Part shown: positions 8,630 through 18,489 of the stretch, one piece after another
How the letters are laid out: each line of letters begins with the position of its first letter
How positions within the stretch are numbered: the stretch's first letter is position 1
DNA from: Flavobacterium hungaricum
GTDB lineage: Bacteria; Bacteroidota; Bacteroidia; Flavobacteriales; Flavobacteriaceae
Direction: 5' to 3'
Length of the DNA stretch: 64,000 nt
Assembly: GCF_015182285.1 (NCBI RefSeq)
Contig: NZ_PRDM01000004.1
Coordinates: 372,001 to 436,000, forward strand
The notes under the pieces: model-generated
The model's input: the letters and a program-made list of their open reading frames with translations, nothing else
Database searches by the model: none
What the model was told of the DNA's origin: nothing
Translations under genes and position numbers: made by a program

Positions 8630-9910
8630 ATGAAAACGAAATTACTTTTAATAGCGCTTGTAGCATTAGTTTTTGGTTCTTGTGCAGCACAAAGTCAAAC
8701 TACTGTTTACGCAAAAAACTCAGATATAAGTGATAATTTAGATTTAAGAGCTGTTGCCTCAATGTTTGGAGAATCAGCCAATCTTCAAGATTTTGAAAGA
8801 CGTCTGAATGATCCTAAATATCAAATATCAAATCTTGACTTAAATGGAGATAACGAAGTAGATTATCTTCGTGTTATCGAAACTGTAGAAGACAGAACTC
8901 ACGTTGTGATCATTCAGGCTGTACTAGATCGTGATGTCTACCAAGATGTGGCAACGATTGATGTAGAAAGAGACAATTACAATAAAGTAAGTGTTCAAGT
9001 TGTTGGAAACACTTATTTATATGGTGCCAATTATATTTACGAGCCTGTTTACAGTGTTGTGCCAGTAATCTACACTTCATTTTGGGTGAACAACTACCGA
9101 CCTTATGCTTCTGCTTATTATTGGAATTATTACCCAACGTATTACACTGCTTGGACACCATATCCTGTTTATAGATACAGAAATAATATCAACATCTGTA
9201 TTAACGTAAACAATCATTACAACTATGTAAACACCAGAAGAAGCTACAGAGCACCTGTTATGTACGAAACAAGACGTAGTTATGGTTACGAAAGAATGCG
9301 TCCTAATTACAGCTTTGCTCAAAGAAACTCGAATGTAAACAACAGATATGAGTTAGATCAAAGACGTGTTGCCAGCAGAGAAAGTAACAGAAACAATTAC
9401 AATACCAACAGAAATTACAACGCCAATAGAACCAGTTCATCAAGACCCGTATCTAATGAAAATAGAGTTTCTAATCGTAATTATGCAGAAAACAGATCTT
9501 CAGCTGATAGAAACAGCAACACCAATAGAAGTACAAATACACAAAGATATGAAAGCAGAGACAATGCTCCTCGTACAGAAAACACTCCTAGAGCTGTAAG
9601 CCGTGATAACAATCCTTCTAGAGAAAACACTCCTGCAAGAACTCAAAACACACAGCGAGCAGAACCTAGAAACACTAACTCAAACGAGAACAGAAATTCT
9701 GAAAACCGAATGAGCAGACCGTCAAGCAGTCCAAGAAATGAGTCCAGAGGTTATTCTGAAAACCGTTCGAACAACGAAAACAGAACTGCAACAGCAAGAC
9801 CGCAGCAAAATACGCAGCGTTCTGAGGCTCCTAGAGCAAGCCAAGAATCTAGAGGCGGGCAATCGCAAAGAGACAACAATGCAGGTTCTCGCGGGGGCAG
9901 AAGAGGTTAA
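8630..9910 (+). CDS. Lipoprotein or exported protein with Arg/Asn/Ser-rich low-complexity C-terminus
   Basis: Start chosen at 8630 (MKTKLLLIALVALVFGSC), which gives a standard lipoprotein signal with Cys at residue 18; the ATG at 8618 would add four residues. The N-terminal domain (about 25-125) has a calcium-loop-like DLNGDNEVDYLRV. A Tyr/Pro/Trp-rich stretch (about 135-225) follows, and the last 190 residues are dominated by Arg, Asn, Ser and Glu with repeated NRNYN- and SRxN-like units. The composition suggests a surface or envelope protein that stays unstructured. No enzyme motif is present. Confidence 0.65.
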   Translation: MKTKLLLIALVALVFGSCAAQSQTTVYAKNSDISDNLDLRAVASMFGESANLQDFERRLNDPKYQISNLDLNGDNEVDYLRVIETVEDRTHVVIIQAVLDRDVYQDVATIDVERDNYNKVSVQVVGNTYLYGANYIYEPVYSVVPVIYTSFWVNNYRPYASAYYWNYYPTYYTAWTPYPVYRYRNNINICINVNNHYNYVNTRRSYRAPVMYETRRSYGYERMRPNYSFAQRNSNVNNRYELDQRRVASRESNRNNYNTNRNYNANRTSSSRPVSNENRVSNRNYAENRSSADRNSNTNRSTNTQRYESRDNAPRTENTPRAVSRDNNPSRENTPARTQNTQRAEPRNTNSNENRNSENRMSRPSSSPRNESRGYSENRSNNENRTATARPQQNTQRSEAPRASQESRGGQSQRDNNAGSRGGRRG

Positions 9911-9937
9911 TCTTAAATTAAAATATATTGAAAAGAT

Positions 9938-9968
9938 AAAGCACAATTTTACGATTGTGCTTTTTTTT
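9938..9968 (+). terminator. Terminator after the low-complexity lipoprotein
   Basis: Nine-base stem AAGCACAAT/ATTGTGCTT with a six-base loop, followed directly by a run of eight T. Confidence 0.85.
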
Positions 9969-9984
9969 ATCTTTTTACTTATAA

Positions 9985-10017
9985 TTGGCTCTAATTTGTT
10001 TTAAAACAGTAAATTTG
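9985..10017 (+). promoter_or_regulatory. Promoter of kup
   Basis: TAAATTTG -7 box at 10010-10017, with a TTG at 9985-9987 that could serve as the -33 element at slightly wide spacing (22 bp). The ATG follows 24 bp after the -7 box. Confidence 0.5.
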
Positions 10018-10041
10018 CAACCGTCTTTTATAAAAACACAC

Positions 10042-12036
10042 ATGAGCGCATCGCATAAAAGTTTACATAGTAAGCTGACTCTCGGGGGGTTATTAATAAC
10101 TTTAGGGATTATTTATGGAGATATAGGTACCTCTCCATTATATGTAATGAAAGCCATTCTCGGCGATCATACCATCAATGCAGATATTGTTTTAGGAGGT
10201 ATTTCCTGTGTATTTTGGACACTAACTCTGCAAACGACAATAAAATACGTACTTATAACCTTAAGTGCCGATAATCACGGTGAAGGTGGAATTTTTGCAC
10301 TATATGCATTAGTCAAGAAAACAAAAATTCAGTGGCTTATAGTACCCGCCATTATTGGAGGAAGCGCCCTGCTTGCCGACGGGATTATTACGCCGCCTAT
10401 TTCTATTTCTTCTGCAGTAGAAGGAATTAGGGCTTTCTATCCAACAATGGAAACGCAGACTATCGTTTATATTGTAATCAGTATTTTATTTGTATTATTT
10501 ACCATTCAGCAGTTTGGAACCAAACTTGTCGGCAAATTTTTTGCTCCGATGATGTTAATCTGGTTTGCAATGCTTGGAACGTTGGGAGCTATACAAGTAC
10601 TGCATTATCCAGAAGTTATAAAAGCTATTAATCCTTATTACGCTTACAAACTTTTATCGATCCATCCTGATGGCTTTTTCGTTCTTGGTTTCGTATTCTT
10701 ATGTACAACAGGAGCAGAAGCTTTGTATTCTGACATGGGGCACTGCGGCAGGAAAAACATTAGAATAAGCTGGATTTTTGTTAAAGCAACTTTAGTATTA
10801 AACTACTTTGGACAAGCCGCTTATTTAATTCACCACGAAGGAAGTACACTGCAGCAATTGGGAGGTGAAAACGGAAATCCGTTTTATTTAATCATGCCGC
10901 ATTGGTTTTTACCATTCGGAATTGTTGTTGCGACCCTAGCAGCTGTAATTGCTTCTCAGGCTCTTATCAGCGGTTCGTTTACTTTGATCAACGAAGCGAT
11001 GCGTTTGAATTTCTGGCCAAAAGTTAAAATCAAATATCCTACAGAAGTAAAAGGACAATTATATATTCCATCGATCAACTGGTTATTATTTATTGGTTGT
11101 GTTGGAATCGTACTGCACTTTGAAAAATCTGGAAATATGGAACACGCTTATGGTCTTGCTATTATTTTATGCATGATTATGACGACGATCTTATTGAACT
11201 ATTATTTAATTATGAAACGTGTCAAATTGTACTTCATGGTACCCTTGATCACTATTTATTTATTAATTGAATTTAGTTTCTTAATCGCAAACATTACCAA
11301 ATTTGCAGAAGGAGGTTACGTTACATTAATCATTGCCTCAATGCTTATTTCGGTAATGACGATTTGGTATCTGGCTAAGAAAATCAACAAAAACTACACT
11401 AAAGTGGTTAAAATTGATGACTATAAACAAGTATTAGTAGAATTGAGCCAAGATTTATCCATTCCAAAATATGCGACACATTTGGTTTATATGACCAACG
11501 CAAACCGTGTTGATGAATTGGAGGAAAAAGTGATCTATTCTATCCTGCAAAAACGTCCAAAAAGAGCTGACATTTATTGGTTTGTTCACGTAAACATTCT
11601 GACAGAACCTTATAAAACGCAGTATAAAGTAACCGAAATTGCTAAAGATGATATTTACAGAATTGACTTTAATTTAGGTTTTAGAGAGCCTACAAAAATC
11701 AATTTAATGTTTAGAGAAGTTATTAAAGAGATGGTTAAACGCGGTGAAGTAGATATTACGAGTCGTTACGAATCTTTAAACAAAAACAATATTATTGGTG
11801 ATTTCAAATTTGTATTGTCTGAGAAATTCTTATCTAATGATAATGATTTAAGATGGCACGAAAACATTATTATGAACTCTTATTTCTTCATCAAAAAACT
11901 GAGTTTGTCCGAAGAAAGAGCTTTTGGCTTAGACAGCAGTTCTGTTAAAGTAGAAAAATTCCCAATGGTACTGCACGCACCAGAAAACATTGGATTAACT
12001 CGAATTATTGTAAAAAAGGAAGACGAAAAAAAATAA
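10042..12036 (+). CDS. kup: KUP/HAK/KT family potassium uptake protein
   Basis: A 664-residue transporter. The Kup signature GDIGTSPLYV lies at residues 26-35, followed by GEGGIFALYALVKK and DGIITPPISISSAVEG, all diagnostic of the proton-coupled K+ uptake family. About twelve membrane helices cover residues 15-455; the last 200 residues form the cytoplasmic domain. The start at 10042 is chosen because the earlier in-frame start overlaps the promoter. It is monocistronic and ends at a strong terminator. Confidence 0.93.
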   Translation: MSASHKSLHSKLTLGGLLITLGIIYGDIGTSPLYVMKAILGDHTINADIVLGGISCVFWTLTLQTTIKYVLITLSADNHGEGGIFALYALVKKTKIQWLIVPAIIGGSALLADGIITPPISISSAVEGIRAFYPTMETQTIVYIVISILFVLFTIQQFGTKLVGKFFAPMMLIWFAMLGTLGAIQVLHYPEVIKAINPYYAYKLLSIHPDGFFVLGFVFLCTTGAEALYSDMGHCGRKNIRISWIFVKATLVLNYFGQAAYLIHHEGSTLQQLGGENGNPFYLIMPHWFLPFGIVVATLAAVIASQALISGSFTLINEAMRLNFWPKVKIKYPTEVKGQLYIPSINWLLFIGCVGIVLHFEKSGNMEHAYGLAIILCMIMTTILLNYYLIMKRVKLYFMVPLITIYLLIEFSFLIANITKFAEGGYVTLIIASMLISVMTIWYLAKKINKNYTKVVKIDDYKQVLVELSQDLSIPKYATHLVYMTNANRVDELEEKVIYSILQKRPKRADIYWFVHVNILTEPYKTQYKVTEIAKDDIYRIDFNLGFREPTKINLMFREVIKEMVKRGEVDITSRYESLNKNNIIGDFKFVLSEKFLSNDNDLRWHENIIMNSYFFIKKLSLSEERAFGLDSSSVKVEKFPMVLHAPENIGLTRIIVKKEDEKK

Positions 12037-12061
12037 AAAACGGATTCTAAAATATATTCAG

Positions 12062-12097
12062 AAAACACTCTTTTAACTTTATTAGAGTGTTTTTTTT
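12062..12097 (+). terminator. Terminator after kup
   Basis: AAACACTCT/AGAGTGTTT inverted repeat followed by a T run. Confidence 0.85.
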
Positions 12098-12158
12098 CTT
12101 TTAAATGAAAATCAAATTACAATTAAAATTAAAAATTTCACTTTCAATCAATTAATAG

Positions 12159-12166
12159 TACCTTTG
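12159..12166 (+). promoter_or_regulatory. -7 box of the RsmB-like gene
   Basis: TACCTTTG matches TAnnTTTG and lies 17 bp before the ATG at 12184. Confidence 0.5.
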
Positions 12167-12183
12167 CACTTCAAATTAACAAA

Positions 12184-13398
12184 ATGAGATTACACAGAAA
12201 TTTAGTTTATACTACCATTGATTCTTTGAATGCTATCTTCAACGAAGGAGAATATGCAGACAAAGTGGTAGCAAGAGCATTAAAAAAAGACAAACGTTGG
12301 GGAAGTTCTGACAGGAAATTTGTTGCTGAAACGATATACGAAATAGTTCGCTGGAAAAGGTTATACGCAGAAATTGCCGATGTAAAAGAGCCGTATGACA
12401 GAGATAACTTATGGAGAATGTTTGCTGTATGGGCCGTTTTACGCGGTTACCCAATTCCGGATTGGAGACAGTTGGAAGGAACTCCAGAAAGAAAAATCAA
12501 AGGTCGTTTTGACGAGTTGTCTAAAAACAGAGCATTAAAAGAATCTATCCCGGATTGGATGGACGAGCTGGGCGTAAAAGAACTTGGCGAAAAGGTTTGG
12601 GCTAAAGAAATTACAGCACAAAATCAGCCTGCAAAAGTTATTTTGAGAACCAATACTTTAAAAGGTACCAAAGAAAGCCTTAGAAATACATTAATGGATT
12701 TAAATATTGAAACAGAATATTTAAAAGACCAGCCAGAAGCGCTTGTATTAAAAGAAAGAGCGAATGTTTTCTTGACAGATGCTTTTAAACAAGGACTTTT
12801 TGAAGTACAGGATGCCAACTCGCAATTGGTTGCCGGATTTCTGGATGTAAAACCTGGAATGCGCGTAGTAGATACCTGTGCAGGTGCAGGTGGAAAAACA
12901 CTTCATATTGCTTCTTTGATGGAAAACAAAGGGCAGTTGATTGCAATGGATTTATACGAAAGTAAATTAAAGCAATTAAAGTTAAGAGCTAAAAGAAATG
13001 GTGCTTTTAATATCGAATACAGAATTATCGACACCACTAAAGTAATCAAGAAATTACACGAAAAAGCAGATCGTGTACTGATTGATGCACCTTGCAGCGG
13101 ATTGGGAGTTTTAAAAAGAAATCCTGATTCTAAATGGAAATTACAGCCTGAATTTATCGACAACATTCGCAAAGTTCAAGCAGAAGTTTTAGAAAGCTAT
13201 TCTAAAATCGTGAAGCCAGGAGGAAAACTAGTGTACGCTACTTGTTCTGTTTTACCATCTGAAAATCAAGAACAAATTGAAAAATTCTTAAAAACAGAAA
13301 TCGGACAGCAGTTTACTTTTATTGAAGACCGCAAATTATTGGCTTCTGAATCTGGTTTTGACGGATTCTATATGGCTTTGATGGAAAGAAAAAAGTAA
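12184..13398 (+). CDS. RsmB/NOP-family RNA (cytosine-5) methyltransferase
   Basis: A 404-residue protein with an N-terminal helical NusB-like part (about 1-140) and a C-terminal SAM-dependent domain. The SAM loop DTCAGAGGKTLHIASL lies near 224-239. The two catalytic cysteines of m5C methyltransferases are visible in DAPCSGLGVLKRNPDSKW and YATCSVLPSENQEQ. It most likely methylates a cytosine of 16S rRNA (RsmB acts on C967 in E. coli), although the exact target in Bacteroidota cannot be read from the sequence. Confidence 0.85.
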   Translation: MRLHRNLVYTTIDSLNAIFNEGEYADKVVARALKKDKRWGSSDRKFVAETIYEIVRWKRLYAEIADVKEPYDRDNLWRMFAVWAVLRGYPIPDWRQLEGTPERKIKGRFDELSKNRALKESIPDWMDELGVKELGEKVWAKEITAQNQPAKVILRTNTLKGTKESLRNTLMDLNIETEYLKDQPEALVLKERANVFLTDAFKQGLFEVQDANSQLVAGFLDVKPGMRVVDTCAGAGGKTLHIASLMENKGQLIAMDLYESKLKQLKLRAKRNGAFNIEYRIIDTTKVIKKLHEKADRVLIDAPCSGLGVLKRNPDSKWKLQPEFIDNIRKVQAEVLESYSKIVKPGGKLVYATCSVLPSENQEQIEKFLKTEIGQQFTFIEDRKLLASESGFDGFYMALMERKK

Positions 13399-13417
13399 AA
13401 GAAATTCCAAATATTTT

Positions 13418-13459
13418 AAATTCCAAATTCCAAGATTAAAATTGGAATTTGGAATTTTT
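13418..13459. terminator. Bidirectional terminator with repeated TTCCAAAT motif
   Basis: A perfect 16-base inverted repeat (13418-13433 with 13442-13457) made of the unit AATTCCAA. It separates the convergent RsmB-like and menE genes. A hairpin built from the same unit closes the TonB receptor gene at 18490-18538. Confidence 0.8.
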
Positions 13460-13480
13460 ATTTTTAGAATTCGTAAACCT

Positions 13481-14521
13481 CTACTCTAAGGTTGGTTTCC
13501 TTAGTAGTTTACCATTTTCATTTTCTTTAAATTTGGCAACAAAAATAATTTCTTTCGGTTTTTCGTATTTCCCTAAAACATCAAAGAAATCTGCAGGAAA
13601 ATCTTGTTTTTCGCCTTCAATCACCAAAACCAGCTTTTCACCTAAAGCAGCATCAGGAAGTCCGGTAACAAAAAATCTAGAATTGATTTTATTAATCAGT
13701 TTCGCTTCGATCTGTTCAGGAATAAGCTTCACTCCTCCACTATTCACTACATTATCAATTCTTCCTAAAAAAACAAATTGCTGCTCATTAATCAAATCAA
13801 CCAAATCATTTGTCACAATAGGCTCATCAGAAACCGAAGCAAGATTTATCACCAGACATTGACGATCGTCCTGAGCTATTTTTACATTTGGCAGTATCGA
13901 GAAAGCAGGAGTGCCTAAACGCTTTGCCGCAATATGCGTAATCGTTTCGGTCATTCCGTATGTTTCGTAAATTTCTGTTTTCAGGGGCATTAATTTTTCT
14001 TCTAAAGCGGTATCCAGTTTTGCACCGCCAATAATCAGTTTACGAATATTGACCAGCTTCTCAATAGAATTCTGAACCTGCAAAGGCACCATTGCCACAA
14101 AATCGTAAGTTTTTGTATTAAATGCCAAAGGTGTAACGCTTGGCGCTGTAATATCTAATTCTAAACCTAAAATTAAACTTCGAACCAGCATCATTTTTCC
14201 TGCGATAAATTGCGTTGGCAGACATAACAAAGCTCTATTACCCGGCACCAAGCCAAAGAAATCCCCAGTTGCCAGAGCCGATTGTATCATGGCCTGTTTT
14301 TCTAGTCTGACTAATTTTGGAAGTCCTGTTGTGCCGGAAGTAGTCATTTCGATATAACTCTTTTTATCAAACCAGTCTAGAAAAAACTCACCAATAGCCT
14401 TTTCGTACGCATCTCCTTCTTTTACATAACTATAGGCAATTTGACACAAATCTTTAGCATTTAAGTGATAGCCGTTTAGTTTAAAATAATTATGAACTTT
14501 ATGTTGGGTTAAATGTGGCAT
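13481..14521 (-). CDS. menE: o-Succinylbenzoate-CoA ligase, short Bacteroidota form
   Basis: A 346-residue member of the AMP-forming acyl-CoA synthetase family. The P-loop TTSGTTGLPKLVRLEK is near residues 60-75. YETYGMTETITHIAAKRLG (about 189-207) and GRIDNVVNSGGVKLIPEQIE (about 254-273) are adenylation motifs A5 and A7/A8. The short length and the very short N-terminus fit the MenE of flavobacteria, which activates o-succinylbenzoate in menaquinone synthesis. The gene lies 6 bp downstream of the CPBP protease gene and is probably co-transcribed with it. No other men genes are in the window. Confidence 0.8.
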   Translation of the reverse strand: MPHLTQHKVHNYFKLNGYHLNAKDLCQIAYSYVKEGDAYEKAIGEFFLDWFDKKSYIEMTTSGTTGLPKLVRLEKQAMIQSALATGDFFGLVPGNRALLCLPTQFIAGKMMLVRSLILGLELDITAPSVTPLAFNTKTYDFVAMVPLQVQNSIEKLVNIRKLIIGGAKLDTALEEKLMPLKTEIYETYGMTETITHIAAKRLGTPAFSILPNVKIAQDDRQCLVINLASVSDEPIVTNDLVDLINEQQFVFLGRIDNVVNSGGVKLIPEQIEAKLINKINSRFFVTGLPDAALGEKLVLVIEGEKQDFPADFFDVLGKYEKPKEIIFVAKFKENENGKLLRKPTLE

Positions 14522-14527
14522 AATTTT

Positions 14528-15460
14528 TTAGTTTAGTTCTTTGTTAATGAGAATATTTCCTGATATTTTTTTTTCCCAATTTGTCCAGCCGTATTTTTTA
14601 CTAAAAATAAAAAGCAGAATAGGATAAATAACGACCACAGGCAGAATAACATCAATTCCTGCTGAGGGCTCAGATAAGTCTATAAAAAGGGAATGCGTTT
14701 GAAAAACCGTCCAGTCTGAAGTAACCAGCAGTGCACCTATAAGATTATTTGCCGCGTGAAACCCTAAAGCCAATTCCATCCCTTCGTCCATTAAGGTAAT
14801 TATACCCAAAAACAAACCTGTTCCGATATAATAAATCATAATAATATTCCCCATCTTGGTAACTTCCGGGTTAAACCAGTGCATCGATCCAAAAATTAAA
14901 GAAGTCATCATAAGCGGGAACCATCTATTTTGTGCAAGATTAGCAAAACCCTGCATTAAATAACCTCTAAAAACATACTCTTCTGTAGTCGTTTGTATCG
15001 GAATTAATATGGAACCTAGGAGCAATAATATAAAAAAAGGAATTGGTTTAAAATTAAAAACAAATTGCTCTGGAGCTTTTAAGTACACAAATAAAAAACT
15101 CAGAACAGAAAAAAAAGCCCATAAAAAAAACGAAAACCAAATACGTTTCCAATCTACTTTTGAGCGAGAAGTTGTTACGGATAACAAGGTTTGATGGTGT
15201 ATGTATTTGACCACAAAATAAATTCCGGCAAAGGCAAAAACAAACGAAATCATTACAAGGAACAACGTCATATTCGATTCAAACATTTTCATTACACCTT
15301 CATTGGTTGTTGGAAAAGCTTTGTTTTCTGTAAATGTTTTATAAAAAACAGCTGCAGAAATCGGAATCTGCCCCACAAAAGACGCTGTGATTATAAAAAC
15401 AGATCCTAAAAGATATTTCCAAAATTTATTTTCAGGTTTAATTCCTTGTTCTAAAAACAT
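14528..15460 (-). CDS. CPBP family intramembrane glutamic endopeptidase
   Basis: About eight hydrophobic helices. The family motifs are visible: EEYVFRGYLMQGF (EExxxR), FGSMHWFNPE and GFHAANNLIGALL, which form the active site of Rce1/CAAX-protease-like membrane peptidases. The start is taken as ATG at 15460 (MFLEQGIKPENKF) rather than the TTG eight codons upstream. In bacteria such proteins take part in protein maturation or bacteriocin immunity; the role here is unknown. The gene precedes menE in the same transcript. Confidence 0.8.
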   Translation of the reverse strand: MFLEQGIKPENKFWKYLLGSVFIITASFVGQIPISAAVFYKTFTENKAFPTTNEGVMKMFESNMTLFLVMISFVFAFAGIYFVVKYIHHQTLLSVTTSRSKVDWKRIWFSFFLWAFFSVLSFLFVYLKAPEQFVFNFKPIPFFILLLLGSILIPIQTTTEEYVFRGYLMQGFANLAQNRWFPLMMTSLIFGSMHWFNPEVTKMGNIIMIYYIGTGLFLGIITLMDEGMELALGFHAANNLIGALLVTSDWTVFQTHSLFIDLSEPSAGIDVILPVVVIYPILLFIFSKKYGWTNWEKKISGNILINKELN

Positions 15461-15573
15461 AGTCTCAAATTTTAAAAATGACAATTCAATTCTAATAAGA
15501 TAATCTTATTTTTGATCTCGCTAAAATACCGCTTTTTATTCCGGCCTTTAAACAAACAATTAAATATAGCAAA

Positions 15574-15918
15574 ATGATACAAATATATCACAATCCACGC
15601 TGTGGAAAATCAAGAAACTGTTTGGCTTTTATTGAGAACACCAATCAAGAATTTGAAATTATTCCCTATTTAACAGAAACTCCGACTTTTGAAGAATTAA
15701 AAACCCTGCTTCAAAAATTAAATCTGTCACCTTTACAACTCATTCGAACCAAAGAAAAAATCTGGATCGAAAATTATAAGGGAAAAGATTTAAATGACGA
15801 CCAAGTCATTCAGGCTATGATAGATAACCCTATTTTGATTGAAAGACCTATTGTGATTAAAGACGGAAAAGCTATTATTGGAAGGGATCTGGAACGAGTT
15901 GCTTCTTTTTTAGAATAA
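15574..15918 (+). CDS. ArsC/Spx-fold protein, arsenate reductase (glutaredoxin) family
   Basis: A 114-residue thioredoxin-fold protein. The N-terminal YHNPRCGKSRNCL puts the catalytic-type cysteine at C10, and PLQLIRTKEKIW and ILIERPIVIKDGKAIIGRD are conserved family segments. It resembles the glutaredoxin-coupled ArsC/YfgD group rather than the LMW-phosphatase-type ArsC found at 45254. It is not near the ars genes, so arsenate may not be its substrate. Single gene between the menE unit and a TonB receptor. Confidence 0.75.
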   Translation: MIQIYHNPRCGKSRNCLAFIENTNQEFEIIPYLTETPTFEELKTLLQKLNLSPLQLIRTKEKIWIENYKGKDLNDDQVIQAMIDNPILIERPIVIKDGKAIIGRDLERVASFLE

Positions 15919-15972
15919 TTCTAAAATGTATTATTAACATATTTTTATGATTTAACTCTTTAAACCAAAAAC

Positions 15973-15980
15973 TACTTTTG
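15973..15980 (+). promoter_or_regulatory. -7 box of the TonB receptor gene
   Basis: TACTTTTG matches TAnnTTTG, 30 bp before the ATG at 16011. Confidence 0.45.
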
Positions 15981-16010
15981 GCGTCTAAAAGAGAAAGACA
16001 CCAAAAAAAA

Positions 16011-18467
16011 ATGAAACAAATCAAATTTGCTGTAATGCTTGTTTTCTTACTGACAAGTTTTTACAACTATTCACAAGAAGGGCCAGGAGCCAAAAACAAA
16101 GTTAAAGTTACCGGAAAAGTTTTCGAAAAAGTTACAAAGCAACCTTTAGAATATGCTACTATTTCGATAACACTTCCAAATGATACCAAAGTTATTTCAG
16201 GCGGTATCACTAATCCTAAAGGAGAATTTGAAATAACAGTTGCTCCAGGAACTTACGATATTAAAATTGAATTTATTTCTTTTAAACCAACAGAAATCAA
16301 GCAAAAAAGCATTCAAGGTGACACCAATCTGGGTGTAGTTAATTTATCTGAAGATGCGGCACAATTGAATGAAGTTGTAGTACGTGCAGAAAAATCTACA
16401 GTAGACATTAAACTAGACAAAAAAGTATACAACGTTGGTCAGGACATGATGGTAAAAGGCGGTACTGTAAGCGACGTTTTAGACAATGTACCTTCTGTTT
16501 CTGTGGATACCGAAGGAAATGTAAGCTTAAGAGGAAGCGATAACATCCGTATTTTAATTGACGGAAGACCTTCGCAAGCTATTAATATGGCAGAAGCTTT
16601 AAGACAGCTTCCAGCCGATGCAATTGATAAAGTTGAAGTTATCACCAATCCATCTGCGCGTTATGATGCCGAAGGTGGATCTGGAATCATCAATATCATC
16701 CTTAAAAAAGGAAAAAATCAAGGATTCAACGGAACATTTATTGCTTCTACCGGAATTCCTGAAACCTATGGTTTAAGCGGAAATTTAAACTATAAAACTG
16801 AGAAATTAAACTACTTTACTACTGCAGGCTATAATTACAGAACCAATGAAGGAACTGGTTTAACTAATTCTCAATATTTCAACGAAGACGGATCTACAAA
16901 AAGTTATCTTGACGAAGATCGTGATACCAAAAGAATTCGTAATGGATTTAATGCCAGAGCCGGTGTAGAATGGACAGTTACTAAAAACACTTTTTGGACC
17001 AATGCCATTAATTACCAAAATAACACTGGAGAAGACAAAGATTTAATCAATTATAATAATTTTGATGCCGGTCGTAATTTTACAGGATCAACTTATCGTT
17101 TAAACAATGCAGATACGGGAAGTGATAATATCGAATTCACGTCAAACTTAATCAAAAATTTCAACGATAAAGGACACAAACTTACTGCTGATTTGTCTAT
17201 TTCTAGAAATACAGACGACAGCAATAGCGAAATTTCAACGTCGCCAAACACCATCGTGAACTCAACTTTAAATGATCAAGTTCAAAAACAAGTTTTATTT
17301 CAGGCAGATTACGTACTCCCTTTAGGAAAAGGAGGACAGTTTGAAGCAGGATATAAAGGAAGTTTTGGCGATTTGAACAATGAATATTTTGTTACTGATG
17401 CTCAAGGCGCAAAAGACACAAATCTTTCTAACAATCTAGAATACAAAGAAAACATTAATGCGATCTATACACAATATGGTTTTAAAGTGAATAAATTTTC
17501 TTATTTATTTGGTCTTCGCTGGGAAGACACCAATATCCAAGTTAATTTGTTAGATACTAATGATTTTAACACCAAAAAATACAACAATTTATTCCCAAGT
17601 GCTTTTATCAGCTATGAAATCTCTGATCAAAGCAATTTCAACATCAGCTACAGTAAACGTTTATCACGCCCAAGAGGACGTTTTATGAATCCTGCAGTTA
17701 ACTACTCAAGTAACATTAATATCTTTCAAGGAAATCCTGATTTAGATCCTTCTTTAACTGATAAGTTTGATATTGGATACTTAAAAAAATGGACAAAAGT
17801 TACTTTCAGTACTTCTGCTTACTTTGAAGACACAAAAGATGTTTTCAGCTTTGTAAGAACTCCAACAGGTCAATTAGTAGATGGAATTCCGGTAATCTTA
17901 AGCCGTCCAATCAATTTAGGGAAAGAACAAAAATTCGGTTTTGAATTTACTTTTAACTACAACCCTTTCAAATGGTGGAGATTAAATAGTAATTTTAATT
18001 TCTTCAATGTAAATTCAACAGGAGAAAACAGCTATACTGATTTCGTTACAGGTGAAGTTATTACACAAAATCTGGACAACAAAGCCAATTCATGGTTTGC
18101 AAGAATCAGCTCAAAAGTAACGTTACCATACAAAATTGACTGGCAGTTAACTGGTATGTACAATGGCGAACAAAAAACAGCTCAAGGTAAAAACCTAGGC
18201 CAATTCGGAATGAATACTTCATTTAGCAAAGATGTATTGAAAGATAAAGGAACCATCGCATTTAACATCAGTGATGTTTTCAATTCAAGAATTATGAAAT
18301 CCTACACATACCTTGATAACCAAACTTCTTACGGAGAAATGCAATGGCGTAAACGTCAATTCAATTTATCATTCACTTACCGTTTCAACAAATCGAAAAG
18401 TGATAGAGATAAAAATGCACAGCCTAGAAATGATGGCAATGGAGATGGAGGCGAATTCCCAGGATAA
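16011..18467 (+). CDS. TonB-dependent outer membrane receptor with carboxypeptidase-like N-terminal domain
   Basis: An 818-residue protein. A signal peptide (about 1-22, ending NYSQ) is followed by a CarboxypepD_reg-like domain (about 35-110), a TonB plug with SLRGSDNIRILIDGRPS and VEVITNPSARYDAEGGSGI (about 125-235), and a barrel of the OMP_b-brl_2 type to the end. The C-terminal tail is Asp/Asn/Gly-rich. No SusD partner follows, so it is not a SusCD pair. The substrate is unknown. The ATG at 16011 is chosen because it gives the signal peptide; the upstream TTG sits in the promoter. Confidence 0.85.
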   Translation: MKQIKFAVMLVFLLTSFYNYSQEGPGAKNKVKVTGKVFEKVTKQPLEYATISITLPNDTKVISGGITNPKGEFEITVAPGTYDIKIEFISFKPTEIKQKSIQGDTNLGVVNLSEDAAQLNEVVVRAEKSTVDIKLDKKVYNVGQDMMVKGGTVSDVLDNVPSVSVDTEGNVSLRGSDNIRILIDGRPSQAINMAEALRQLPADAIDKVEVITNPSARYDAEGGSGIINIILKKGKNQGFNGTFIASTGIPETYGLSGNLNYKTEKLNYFTTAGYNYRTNEGTGLTNSQYFNEDGSTKSYLDEDRDTKRIRNGFNARAGVEWTVTKNTFWTNAINYQNNTGEDKDLINYNNFDAGRNFTGSTYRLNNADTGSDNIEFTSNLIKNFNDKGHKLTADLSISRNTDDSNSEISTSPNTIVNSTLNDQVQKQVLFQADYVLPLGKGGQFEAGYKGSFGDLNNEYFVTDAQGAKDTNLSNNLEYKENINAIYTQYGFKVNKFSYLFGLRWEDTNIQVNLLDTNDFNTKKYNNLFPSAFISYEISDQSNFNISYSKRLSRPRGRFMNPAVNYSSNINIFQGNPDLDPSLTDKFDIGYLKKWTKVTFSTSAYFEDTKDVFSFVRTPTGQLVDGIPVILSRPINLGKEQKFGFEFTFNYNPFKWWRLNSNFNFFNVNSTGENSYTDFVTGEVITQNLDNKANSWFARISSKVTLPYKIDWQLTGMYNGEQKTAQGKNLGQFGMNTSFSKDVLKDKGTIAFNISDVFNSRIMKSYTYLDNQTSYGEMQWRKRQFNLSFTYRFNKSKSDRDKNAQPRNDGNGDGGEFPG

Positions 18468-18489
18468 CACATTCATAAATTCCAATAAA

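Noticed and set aside
9077..9599. Several overlapping open frames inside the low-complexity lipoprotein gene
   Set aside because: They are out-of-frame readings of a repetitive AT/GA-rich coding sequence; none has a promoter or a recognisable protein.
15574..15918. Membership of the ArsC-fold protein in the arsenic system
   Set aside because: It lies 29 kb from the ars operon and has no ATCG-N8-CGAT operator; the fold is shared by proteins with other roles.
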